DNA of 64,000 nt from Apricaphanius iberus (taxonomy: Eukaryota; Chordata; Actinopteri; Cyprinodontiformes; Aphaniidae), in assembly GCA_028564705.1 (NCBI GenBank), contig JAPXFQ010001662.1, positions 5,206,001 through 5,270,000 on the forward strand. Reading direction: 5' to 3'. Positions 18,990 through 30,589 of the stretch are shown in pieces (position 1 is the first letter of the stretch; each line of letters begins with the position of its first letter). Under the pieces are notes generated by a model, which searched no databases, was not told the origin of the DNA, and saw only the letters and a program-made list of their open reading frames with translations. Both the position numbers and the translations under genes were made by a program.

Positions 18990-21900
18990 ATGTTCCCGGG
19001 AGTTTTCTATGCATTGCTGGCGGGTTTCCTCGGAGCCGTGGCGTCGTCGTCGGCCAAACTGTCCCTGGGAGCCGACTATCTGAAGGGAGTCTGTGAAACC
19101 GGACTCCGGACGTGGGGCGAGCAGCGAAAATTCAGGCATGCGGATGAAACTACAGCCTGCGACCGGGTGAGTGTCGTGTTTGTTCATTATCAGTAACACA
19201 GTTAGGATGTCTGGGAATGGGCAGCAAATCCTCTCATCAATAAGGAGTCTCATCATCAGCACCACGGACAGCGTCACGCCACGGGCACCCCCCTGCGGCA
19301 GCTGCTCTCTCGTGCCTTGTCCGCATGCTGAAGGCTGATGCTCCTCGTGCGGGATCGCGTTGTTCTGAGAGCGTGTCTCGTGTTGCTGCTGATGGCGATG
19401 GTGGCGCGGAAACGGGCCACAGAGGGAGTCAGGTTTCTAGCTGTGACCTTCGCTTCGTCCCTATGCGTCTATGCGACGATGTCAAAAGCAGCTGCAGACA
19501 GGTGTTTGGTGTCTTTATGCCGATTAACACACCTCACGATCTGATTTAGTGTAGAAATTTAGAAAAACAGGGGGTCAGAGAGTATTTTAGACCCTACTTA
19601 AACCGCAGCACATGATTTTCACGAGTCACATCAGGGCTGAGGTATTTCTGGCATACCAATTAGGGAACGGTGCAATCCTGTGGGATATCCTGCAAGGTCA
19701 AAACCTAGTGTAAATGTATGGCAAGCCGGTGTGTCACATCATAGCAAGGCGGGATCTTTATTTCTACCATGTTTGCAGTCTAGCCGATTAATGTTAAAAT
19801 ACTTTTTTAGTTTTGCTCTACACCATCAACTTAGCTCCTGCGGAGAGCTTGGACAGATATTTATTTTTAACTAGTAAGAAGATTTTGATTGTAGCCTAAC
19901 TGACTCTAAATACATTTCGAAACCCAACTTCTACAAACACCGCATTAAAAAGACTTGTAACTTGAGGTATCCTTTTCTCATTATTGTCTTCCTGATCTGA
20001 GGTCAACTGAGATCATTTTGTCTTTAAAACCAAATTTTAGGCATTTCTTTGGGGGGTGACTTTGAGCTGACCTACAGTAATGAAGATGCCTATTTCTAAC
20101 TCAGTTTGAAAGTTATTCAAACTCTAAATTTTACTGTATTTAGTTTGGCCTTATATTAATTTAAAATAAATGTCAATGTTGTGAATGAGAAATTCACACA
20201 GCAATTATTCTATGCAGATTTAAGTCCACTTCTAGTTATTTTTTTTACTTATTATTAATTAACTTATCACTAATTATTAACTATAATAATAATAATAAGA
20301 AGAAGAATTTGCGATTAATAGTAGTATTACTGTAATTATGCTTCTTAAAATGTTCAGTTGTACCTCTTCTATTTACTAATTTGAAATATGTATAAGTATT
20401 AAAATAACTTTCTTCAGTCCTTCAAATCAACTTCATCTCTGCTAGCTGCACATTTCTATATTTTGTTTGGGTTTACCTTGTGTGGCTCATTATATCTGAT
20501 CATTGTTTTATATTTTTTTATTGTCTCCTGTTTTTATATTCTGTTAAGCATTTGTGTTGTCCTTACTGTGCTTGAAAACAGCTCTGTAAATAAAGACTGA
20601 TGGATGATTGAATTAACTTTTTCTCTTTTGCTATTGTAAAAAAATCTGTATAAATGTTTTGGTTTTAGGTTATTTACAATTACCATAATAATTTCTATTT
20701 GCTAAACAGGAAAATAATAATATTTTTTGTGGCATACAGTTTATATAGTGTCTTCGCCTTTTAAACTGTATGGGTTTATTTTAGTATTTATAATGACTTA
20801 TCTAATGAAACTAAACTAAACTAACTTTTATACATAGAAGACAAACTAAGCACGGTTTATTGGCAATAAAATAAATTAAAATGGTTTGTATTGTAAGACC
20901 AATAAACATAATTAAAAATACAAAATAGTTATGATAATAAAAGGTACATCTACAGTAATTTTTAAAAAGGTAGATAGTTAAATTATGAGTAAATTATTTC
21001 TACTTAGTTTTCTCTCTTGTAAGTTCTAGATCCCCCAGGTATGTGTGCTTATTTCCTTTACATTTGTTTGCTTCAAATTTTAGACTCAGTTGACGCAGCA
21101 CAGCAAACCTCTTTACCTTGCTTCTTGTTAAATGGTTCCATGCACCCATGGCTATATATGTATATAATTTTCTTCTCTGCTTGTTACAGCAAATTATGGT
21201 GAATTAGAGGAAAAAGTTCATCTTTGTAAAAATGACCAACAAACTGACTAACTAAAATTTGAAGTGATTTTTTTTTTTTTTTTGTTGAAATTGTAGCAGA
21301 ATTTCCACATTTATGTATTGATTCATGGTATTGCTCAACTAACCGATTCCAGTACAGGTACATTAAAACAGTATCGGCCGTGATACCCAATACCAGTGTC
21401 GGTATTGGTGCGTCCCTAATATTATATCATTGATTTTATTATGTTATATTATAATAATTAATTACTATAATCATACTAATATTATACATTTAACATTTTT
21501 TTAAAGTGACAGCATCATTGTCTGGGTGTTTCCTGTCGATCAGCCAAGTGAAACAGTCTGACTAATCTTATCCCCTTTTAATGCTGAACAAAGCTTTGTC
21601 ACCCACTTTTCATTGAATGAAAGATGTCTAAGATATTATTAATAAATTATTTTAATTATTTATTTTCTCGAAGATATATTCTTGTTCTTAACTTTTTTTA
21701 AATAAAGATGTGTATACTGAGATTTTCATAGTTTTGATGAAATCCAGATTGTCCAGTGTTAACTTTTTTGGCATTAAAACATAGTTCCTTCGTTTACTAG
21801 CTCCACATCCCTCTGAGGCTGCTGTGTGGCGGTCTTCTTTTCACCTGCAACGCTGTGATGTGGACCTTCCTCGCCAAAGCACTCAGGTACTCCTCTTCCT

Positions 21901-22509
21901 CCACCCGAACCACTGTGACCACCACTGCCTCCAACTTCGTATCTTCCGTAAGTAGACACTTGTACCAGTTTCTCCTTTTCAGTCTCTTATTCTATTTTTA
22001 CTATTGGCGATTAGATGGACGTAATTGGCTGAACTCATATAGCACTTTTATAGTCACACTGACCACTTAAAGCATTTCAAACTGGAATCACATGAACCCC
22101 TTCACAATCACAAATACTCAAAAATGCACAGAGCACAGTAGGGAACTTGTGTTTTCGTACCCTGCCCAGGGGCACATCGATGCATAACAGATGGAAGCTA
22201 CAAGCCACCATTAGGTTAATTTAAATGACATTTGAAAAGTTCTTTTCTGTATAAGCAGCTCTATTTTTGTAAGTAGGCTGGACTATATTCAGAAATAAGC
22301 TCACCATTCATTACATCTTCATTATTTTTACATATAAAATTATTTTCCCTCTCCTATTGCAGGCTTTCCTGGGCCAGCTGATCTTTGGAGAACCCCAAAT
22401 AACACTGTGGTGGGTTGGGATCTCTTTGACCTTTTCAGGTCTGTTGGTACTGCAGAGGATTTCACCACAGGATATGCATCAGCCTGTAGTTACGACAAAG
22501 GACGAATAG
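18990..22509 (+). CDS. tmem42: Transmembrane protein 42
   Basis: Three exons: 18990-19166, 21801-21947 and 22363-22509, all joined in phase 0 with GT-AG introns (gtgagt and gtaagt donors). The product is 156 residues, close to the family length. TMEM42 is a small multi-pass membrane protein of the drug/metabolite-transporter-like fold; its substrate is not known. Hydrophobic segments are visible at about residues 4-24, 64-85 and 120-140, with a further weaker one near 95-113. The family-typical 'FTCNAVMWTF' is in exon 2 and 'FLGQLIFGE' plus 'LWWVGISLTFSGLLVL' in exon 3. The N-terminus (MFPGVFYALLAGFLGA) starts at the first ATG of a CpG-rich exon. ZDHHC3 and EXOSC7 downstream support the identity by synteny. 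Confidence 0.93.
21165..21418 (+). repeat. Dispersed repeat copy 1 (in TMEM42 intron 1)
   Basis: Shares 'ttttcttctctgcttgttac' at its start, 'catggtattg' in the middle and 'agtgtcggtattggtgcgtcc' at its end with a second copy at 34514-34755 in the same orientation. The end resembles hAT-type termini. Copies are strongly diverged. Confidence 0.5.
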
Positions 22510-23229
22510 CACATCGTCTCCACTGGCTAGCTGTGCTGTGCTCAGGCGGTCACTTCTTCTGCTTTTAAGCAAAGCCAAAGACAAGTAAAGTCTGAAAACA
22601 GTGGTTTTCCACAAATTTGCTCTTTAGCTACAACCCAGGTGCATAATTGAAAAAGCAGCAATCCTTCAGTAAAAGAACAAGAGGTCTTCCAGTCATGTCT
22701 TGTAGAGTAAAATAACCTGCTCCCCTGTATCCCTGCAAGGTCCAGCTCTAAGATTTTAGATTACGTTTGCCATTAGAGGATCTGCTTATACAGTACAGCT
22801 ACAGTCTGGCCTGTGGAGATAAGCAAAATGATGCCTGGTTCCTGCTTTGTGCAAGCTCTTAAATAATTCTGTGAAAAGGTTCAAATAGAGGGGAAAAAAA
22901 ACATTCTAGCTTTAGATTTTTTTGTTTCATAAATCCGACAACAATAGCACAAAAAACATCAGGTAAAATACGTGATAAAAGTAAAAACACCAAAACGAAA
23001 ACAGATCTTTTTGGAAAGGATACTAAATACTTTTGGGTATTTGATCAGAGGTTGATATCATTCTCATGCGTGTGAAGTAAACACAGTAGCTACAGCTAGT
23101 ACCATGCTGCAATCTATTTATTTTTGCAGAAATTAAATTGCGGATGAAATGAACTGGAGCAGCTTCTGAAATTCCCATTTTAATTTGCAATGTCAGTGTT
23201 TCCAACAGCTGACAACCTCAAAATCTGAA
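22510..23229 (+). other. TMEM42 3' UTR and downstream DNA
   Basis: Non-coding. The 3' UTR should begin here, but no convincing AATAAA is seen close to the stop, so its end is open. Confidence 0.4.
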
Positions 23230-23420
23230 ATACTTGCCACATAAAAATTCAACTTTATTGTCATTACACATGTCACAAGTACAAGGAAACGAAATGCAGA
23301 GAGCCTGCTGGACACTGGCGCCACAGGCAATGGGTGAAGTGTCTTACCCACGGACACAATGACCGGTCGGAGCTGAGACTTGAACCAGCAACCCTCCGAT
23401 TACAAGATGAATTCCCAGCT
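23230..23420 (-). mobile_element. LINE 3'-end fragment, antisense
   Basis: 'aactttattgtcattacaca' and 'cacaatgaccggtcggagct' are stretches I recognise from the 3' tails of L2/Rex-type LINEs in fish, here reversed. No frame remains. Confidence 0.45.
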
Positions 23421-26400
23421 CCAAAACTATCACCGTTTTCATTTTGGTGTTTTTACTTATTCAAAGGGCAGATGTCATCATTTAATTTACAGCTTTATTT
23501 CTTAATTTATGTCTAGGTTTGTTGTGTATGACAGCTATATTCGTGTCTGAAACTGAAAAATATTTCGAAAAGGTTAAAATATGGTTGCTGAGAACCCAGC
23601 TGAAAGTTGATGAAGAGTGATGCTGTTATGTTTTGAACGTCGAACTACGACGTTGTTGTACAACACAGTGGACATCCAAGAAGAAAATAGTTTTAGCAAG
23701 TTATCCAGCTTCTATTTAAGTTTATAAAATGATTGATCCAGGAGCGAAGAGGTTAGAAGAAATGTTTTCTTTTATCTTGGAGACTTGACAAACTGGCACG
23801 TTATGGAGGGAACCCTCACATGGTCACACCCTCCCGTGCTCACATCCCTTTAGGTTGATACTAAGCACTTCCAGGCTGGGTGCTTAAGTTTCTGCCCATC
23901 ACAGAATTATATTTAAATTGCTTCAAACAAGTAATGCAAACGTTTGGCCGTTTATCCACCTCTTCTGTGATATGTTATATGGGCACAGACATGTGAGTTA
24001 TATAACGGTTTGCTTTAGACAGAAACAAGTACATTTTTCTTTTTTTTTGGACCTATCCTTTTAGAGGTAAAGGCCACGGGCTGTGTGTAAAAAAATGGTT
24101 TATGGACTGATATTTGCCATGTGATGCTCAGCATTTTAGTCATCAGTAGTCTAGAACCTACTATAATGTTTCTTAAAATATGCCCCCCGAATTTAAAAAT
24201 AAGTTGGTAAGCTGCTTGGTGATTGCAAAAATGTTTTCTTCGATTTTTTTTTCAGCCTTCTATTAAAGCCTGCCAGTGTCGGGTGACTTTCATTACGTCG
24301 GTCAGGCCTGAGATGATCAAAGTTGGAATAAAGTTGAAATTCAATGTAATTTAAAAAATCTTGAAAGCAATCAATGTGAGAATATACGATATAAGGCTTG
24401 AGAAACAAAAAAAACCAAAACAAAACCAAAAAAAAATTTGAACAATTTCTTCCCACAACAGAAATAGGTGACCTTGGTTGAAAAAGTATTGGAAAACAAG
24501 AGCTAGTGTTAGGGTGAAATCCTTAGATAACCTGCTTTTAAAACACACTGCTCCTGGAGATGTCCCAATCACAATCCTTTTATTCCAGATACCAAGCAGA
24601 GTCACTTACACGTAGGCATTTTGTAATATGGAGACCTGGTTTGATACATAGGTGTGAGTCAATTACATCTATCCCATATACTGTATAGTTAAAAACGCAG
24701 TAGCTTTGAAGTGTGGTAAACTAATGTTCTACATTTTATTAGTATGATATTACTATTGTAATTGTGTTCCCCAAAGCTCACTCACAACAACACATTTGTT
24801 TCCCTTATTTTCTTGACATGGACTGATATTTAAAAAAAATATCATAGTTTCTATACATCAGAAACTATGATTTTGAAAAACATCTTTCACATTTAGCCCA
24901 AAACAGGGATGACATGGTCAATAATACTACTATTTTCATATTACAGTTGATTTACTAAAACCTACGTAGCCTGTGTTGTCTTCAGGATTACATCAGTTTG
25001 CTGAAGCGCTAGGCTAACGTTAGCATGTTTTCTGTTCATTTCGGATGGACTAGTTAGTCAATTGGCTTCTAACTTATTAAATTCTTGTTCTAAATAATTT
25101 TGGCCAAGAAAAAAAACGTACTTCCTGCTTTATATAATATTTGTTTTAAACATCATAAATACGGATGACCAACATTTCAGCTGCTTTCAGCACAGTTTTT
25201 TAGCAACAGCATCCAGAGCAGGTCAATGTAACAACAATAAAGGAGGCTGCAGTAACCTCTTATACAGTCTCTCATTCACTGTAAATAGAATTGTTAACAT
25301 GGAGATTGTCAGGAAAACACAATTTTTGTTTGTCCAGCAAAATTATGTGAACGGCTGCAAACCATTTTTGCAATCGCTGCACTATATCTGGCCATATACC
25401 TTGCTTAGTAATGTTGTTAGTTTAGCTGATATGAATTCATACCTAATACCAACAAAGGTAATTGTGAGTTACTTTTATTCAATTACTCTGATACCAATCA
25501 ATTAAAAATTACTTGATCGGGACGTCACTACTTGCTTTAGTTGACAAACTTGGAGACTATGCCTGTGTTCGCAGGAGTAATACAATGCAGGTAATACAAT
25601 AAATACACATGTAAACTGTGTTATAGAAAGTTAATGACTTAATCTGAGATCAATTTTTTTTTTACACATCAACATTACTGGCAACTGTCATCTTGTCACT
25701 ACTGAGCAACTCCTTACCTAATACTTACTTTTCCTGTAGTTACTGTGGCACTTACAGTAAACATCTAACAGCATCACTGCATTTATGATACAGCGCTGAT
25801 TAAGGGAGGCACCCAGCTAAGAAAGCGCTCTCTTATTCTTTAAAACTAGTAAGTGTTCTAATGTAGCGCTGCAAGGCTCATCCGTAAGGACTTGCTTCCT
25901 CTCTGGATTTACATTTGGTTATTCTGTTGTTGTTTTTTTATATTACTTGAATTTCAGTTTCTGCATATGACTGTGAAACATACTGTGTTTTGATTCAAAG
26001 GCAGCTGCTGCACTTCTGCCACATGTGTGTGCATGTTTTAAATGTTGAATAATTCACACCAAAGCATCCTCGAACAGTCCTCAGTCAGCATCAGAGTGAC
26101 ATACCTGTGAATTATTCAATTGCTGTTTAGCACACAATTTATCTGATTTTATGTAATCTTAATGGTGTTAAAAATTTCCTTCAAAACCCAAAAAGTTTGA
26201 ACTCTGGAGATAGATGGCCCTGGGTTTACAGTGAGCGTCTTGAGGAGGGATCTGGTTGACTAACTAGACCCCCGCTGTCGATCCACAGTTGTCTCATATT
26301 AAAATTGTAGTATGTAAGCCAAAGAGATGGGACAACTCATGGGCAAAACTATCTGGGGGGCATTTTTCCCTCAATTTCCTACTCATTTGGGCTTAATTAG

Positions 26401-26509
26401 TAAAACTTCCTGAAATAAGGATGGGTAGAAGGCAACTTGTGGATAAAGATTCTATCAAATGATACAGATGAATACATTTCTTGGTCAACTGTAAAAAACA
26501 AAAACAAAA
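23421..26509. other. Gene-free intergenic stretch
   Basis: Between TMEM42 and ZDHHC3. I see no exon and no repeat that I can name with confidence. Confidence 0.4.
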
Positions 26510-27115
26510 AACTCACTGGTCACTTTATTGAGTACACTTGTTCATTTACTTTGACAAAAAAGCCTATCATACTGGAGCAAATCAATATATTTAGGCACCT
26601 AAATACATTTAGCTGAATGAAGAAAACTTGTTGAAGTTCAAAGACATAGGAAGAACTGCGATTCAATTATCCAATTCAATCATCTCTTATGTTTAGAATG
26701 AATGATCTGAAAAATTACATATCCAGTGAATAACTGTTTAGGCAGATGGGCTACCCCTCCTGTGAGATAAAAACAGGAAACTAAGGCCACTCTTCACACA
26801 GACACACCAAATATGGAATATAAGAGATTGGAAAAACATTGCCTGACCCAATAAATCTGTACTTGTATCAACAGTTCAGGCCCACTTTGGGCCCATTACC
26901 AACGGAGCTTCGCTTCATGCAGGATAAAGAACCATTACACAAAGCCTAGATCATCTCAAACTGGTTTCGTGAAGATAATTAATTCCCTTTTTTTCTGTGG
27001 CCTCCACAGTAACCAGATCTGAGTCCAATAGAGGGCCCTGCAAGATGTGATAAAACGGGCAATTTGCATCATAAATGTGCAGATGACAATCTACGGAATT
27101 GCGTACCACTCAAGG
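26510..27115 (+). mobile_element. Decayed Tc1/mariner transposon, sense
   Basis: Starts with a terminus-like 'cactggtcactttattgagt' and then follows the order of a fish Tc1-type transposase: 'gagattggaaaaacattgcc', 'cttgtatcaacagttcaggc', 'cactttgggcccattacca', 'gatcatctcaaactggtttc', 'tggcctccacagtaaccaga'. Many frame breaks and internal deletions are present. A matching right terminus ('gtgtacttaataaagtggct') occurs at 28625, too far away to be certain it belongs to this copy. Confidence 0.6.
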
Positions 27116-27329
27116 TGGCATCATGGTGGAGTAGGTCTGTTGCTTTGGCTCTGATTTGTTCTTTAAAAACAACCTAATTCCTCAGTTTCTGGCAGAAACA
27201 TCTCTTTTTTTTTTGGACAACGGTTTGGATCCTGTGCAGCTGAAAGGATTTTGCTAATATGTTCTTAGTTTTAGGTATTTTTTTATGATGCATAACCATA
27301 GCAACAAGTTAGTTTTCCGCTGCCACCAC

Positions 27330-27510
27330 AAATCTCAGAGGAGCTGAAAAGGAGCAGCCGTGGATCTGGAGCAGAAGAGGAGAGAGAGAAGGAGGACGTC
27401 TCTTCCATCTATCAATAAAGACAATGAGAGATCGTTGGCAAACAAGCTAGATGCTCTGGAGATTAGTGTGAAATTAATTCTTCATGAAATAAAGAACATT
27501 ATAGACAACC
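27330..27510 (+). mobile_element. Possible L1-like LINE 5' fragment
   Basis: Purine-rich leader followed by a short frame reading N-K-L-D-A-L-E... with heptad-like spacing (27436-27500), as in the coiled-coil ORF1 of L1-like elements. Weak evidence. Confidence 0.25.
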
Positions 27511-27632
27511 CTTAGCATTCTCTTCATCAGACTGTTATACAATGACAGCGTCTTCAGTGAGTCCTCTTCAGGGGTTTTGTTTTGAAAACTTTTGTAGAAT
27601 CATTACTAAAACCGTGCTTAAGCTCCACAAAA

Positions 27633-27636
<4 letters not shown>

Positions 27637-27688
<52 letters not shown>
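27637..27688. repeat. (TA)n microsatellite
   Basis: About 52 bases of perfect TA units; it creates false reading frames of alternating Tyr and Ile on both strands. Confidence 0.95.
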
Positions 27689-27692
<4 letters not shown>

Positions 27693-28469
27693 CTTCCACC
27701 AAGTAAGTTTCAAATCTGTCAATCTCTGTATGCACAGCTCCACATAATTTCCACTTTAAAAATCCTACTCTCCCTAAAAATGTGCTCAGGTGGTTTTGGA
27801 TCATTTCCTGCCTCATACACACCCACTTCCTGCTACAAACGGTCAATACAAAGTGTTTAGTAAATATTCTGCATAGAGTTAAGTTGGCTGATATGTTTCA
27901 TGGGAAACCATGGCAACAAAGAGGTGGAGAAAGCGCTATTCCACTGAGACTGACATTATGGGTGGCGTAGAGGCACGAACAAACCTTTTATTTCAGTCAG
28001 TTAATCAAGGTTTGTCTATATAGAGCTTTATTAAGCCAAGAGGTGATCAAAGTGCTTCACAATAAAAGACAAAAATATACTTATAATTAAGAAAATGTGT
28101 AACAAGACAAGAGTAAAGAGACTCAATAGAAAATAAAAGCAGCAGCAGAAACGATAAAACAATGATAAAAGAATTCCTAAATGAAACCCATTTTCATTCA
28201 GATTCTTAGTTCAGAGACTGAATGGGGCTGACCATTGGTTGTGTATTTGTGTGTGTGGGAAGCTCTACAATTCTGAAAATGTGGTTTAAATTCACAACTT
28301 TGCCATCACCGGCTGCAATGCTGTGTCCGTGTCGAAAGTGAGCGGAAGAAAAGTTCTTAAAGCTGAGCTCATCTTTCTGCTACGTTGTTTTCTAGAAATC
28401 CCAAACTTGGCATAGAAAGTGGCTTACACAGTTTTATAAACTCCAGCTTTATAAAAGAGACTCCAGATC

Positions 28470-28640
28470 TGTAGTAACACAGACTGCTACAAGAGATCAT
28501 GCCTTTCCACAGCCATCAGCATCTACAACTACTCTATGAAGACACTTGGATGGCATGACTATTTTTTAATTGATCAAATTGTAGCAGCATCCTCACAATA
28601 TCGACAATCAAATCCACAGAAAAAGTGTACTTAATAAAGT
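28470..28640 (+). mobile_element. LINE 3'-end fragment and Tc1-like terminus
   Basis: 'agactgctacaagagatcat' and 'cacagccatcagcatctaca' resemble the C-terminal end of fish LINE reverse-transcriptase ORFs. They are followed at 28625 by 'gtgtacttaataaagtggct', a Tc1-type terminal repeat. A related LINE phrase occurs at 49876-49915. Confidence 0.35.
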
Positions 28641-30150
28641 GGCTAGAATGAAAATAGTAAGCAAAACTTAGAAAATATTTCCAAGTAACTAGAATGACAA
28701 TAAAGAGCGTATTTACTGCAAAAAATATGGTATTTGAGGCATAGGCAAGAATTAGAATCCTACCAAATTTCTTCTCTCCGCCAAAAATATCAACCAAGAT
28801 GAAGATGCCTCAACATAAATGAGACTGGTTGGTATAAACCTTCTTTTTTTGCATGTCATCTAGAATGTTATTGCATTTCAACAATGGTTGCTGCAGATTA
28901 CAAAGTTTATGTCTGGCTTGTCTCCAGTCATAGGCATGATATATTGGGGGTAAACCATGCAACACAATTTGTTCCAGAATGGCACACAAACTGTGAAAAC
29001 TGGCGTTTAATGGAAAATCAAAACTCCTACTTTATTACCTTGACCTAAATGTGATGCTCTGCAAAAAAAAGCAAAGGTTTTTATACATTGTTATTTAAAT
29101 TGAAACCATTTGGGGAGATTTTGTGTTGTTAAACCTGATGTTGCATTAGTTTGTAGTGCATCTTCTCATGAGGTATGCAGTTCTGTCATGTTTCTAGGCA
29201 AGAAAAAATTGTGAGATTTTCATGACAGAGGTGATTAATAAAATGTCTGAGTTTTTGTGAAAGTGAAAATAAAGTGTAAATGGCTCCTATTTGGAAGGAT
29301 GTGTTGACACTTAAACTGAATGGGGGGGGGAAACTGTTTAATGACTCAATAAAAGCCTAATTTGACTAACAAGTTCGTATGCAGCATTATTCAGCACAAG
29401 GTCTCACTTATTTTTATTGTGCTTGTTTTCGGTCCAAACAAACACAAAAAAATGATGTGAAATACATTTGATGTAATCAAGGTTGACTGAGAAACATATT
29501 TTGTATTACAAATATATTACAACCCCAGTTTGCTGTGTTAAGGAGGAAAAAATTGTCCTTTATGAGGGGGGTTCTGGATACTTAGTGAACACTACAGGTT
29601 TCAGTGGGAGTCCAAAACATAATAACAGAGTCTGTGTGACAGAATTTATCACACTTGGGTTAATTTACTTCAGCACCAGTAAAGAACAGCTTATTAGACA
29701 CAGAGCGAAGAGAAAGTGGCCAGGCTTTCTTCTTTCATAATGGATTTGCATTAACAGGTATCTGGGCAGAAAGTGGTTACATCACCACATATTAAAACCA
29801 GTTTTAATTTTATTTAGATGTCATTTTACTGTATAAAACATGGTTTCATCGTGTAAAGCTCTCTTTTTCCTCAGAAAGCTGTGTGTTTAGAAGGAACGTT
29901 CATTGAGTGACAAAGAAAACCAGTACTAACAAAAATAAATCAAATTGTAATCAATAAACAGTTAAAAAAACAAAACAAAAACCATTTACTTGACTGGAAG
30001 TCTACAGGCTAAAGCTTTAGGAATGTTGCTAAGATTTTAAAAATGAAGGCAGCTCACAAACAGGAATTGTACAGTTTTGCCAGAGTTGATTTGAGTTCAT
30101 GTCTGGACTTTGACGTTATGCTTCTATTGGATCTACTGTAAATCCCTTCA
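28641..30150. other. Gene-free intergenic stretch
   Basis: No recognisable exon or element. Confidence 0.4.
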
Positions 30151-30470
30151 ATGTAGCGCTGGGTGTTTGTGGTCCCTCTGGATTTTGAAACCTCTCCTCT
30201 TTTCCACAAGTACCCTCCCTACATTTAGCTCCATCCATCTTGTCCTAAACTCTTACCAGATTACCCCGCGCTGCTGAAGGGGGAAATACACCATCTCCAC
30301 CGCCAAGTGAGGAGCGACCATAGATCAGAAGGAGCTTCTTCTGCCTGTGGGCAGAAGTGGCTGTAATGTAGTTTGCCATAACTAGTATGTGAATGACTGT
30401 AGTGTGAACCACTTTAGGGTCCCCAGGACTACATAAAGCGCTATACAAGCACAGGCCATTTATCATAGTG
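30151..30470 (+). repeat. Dispersed fish repeat with SINE-like 3' end
   Basis: Contains 'ggctgtaatgtagtttgcca', 'gggtccccaggactacataa' and 'agcgctatacaagcacaggc', phrases typical of a widespread fish short repeat. The copy is diverged. Confidence 0.5.
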
Positions 30471-30589
30471 TATGTGGGACGTTACTGGTGTTCACAAAAC
30501 ACAGCTTTTTAGAGTGAAATTCAAAATTAGAATAGCTTTGACATCTAAGCATGTTTTTATATATAAAGTTTAAAAAAAAAGTCAGGCAG

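Noticed and set aside
19325..19549. 74-codon frame just downstream of TMEM42 exon 1
   Set aside because: It lies in CpG-rich intron sequence and resembles no protein; open frame is explained by base composition.
24193..24605. Minus-strand Phe-rich frames
   Set aside because: Produced by A-runs on the plus strand; no motifs or splice support.
27568..27860. 92-codon frames on both strands around the TA array
   Set aside because: Tyr-Ile runs are an artefact of the microsatellite; the rest is unrelated to known proteins.
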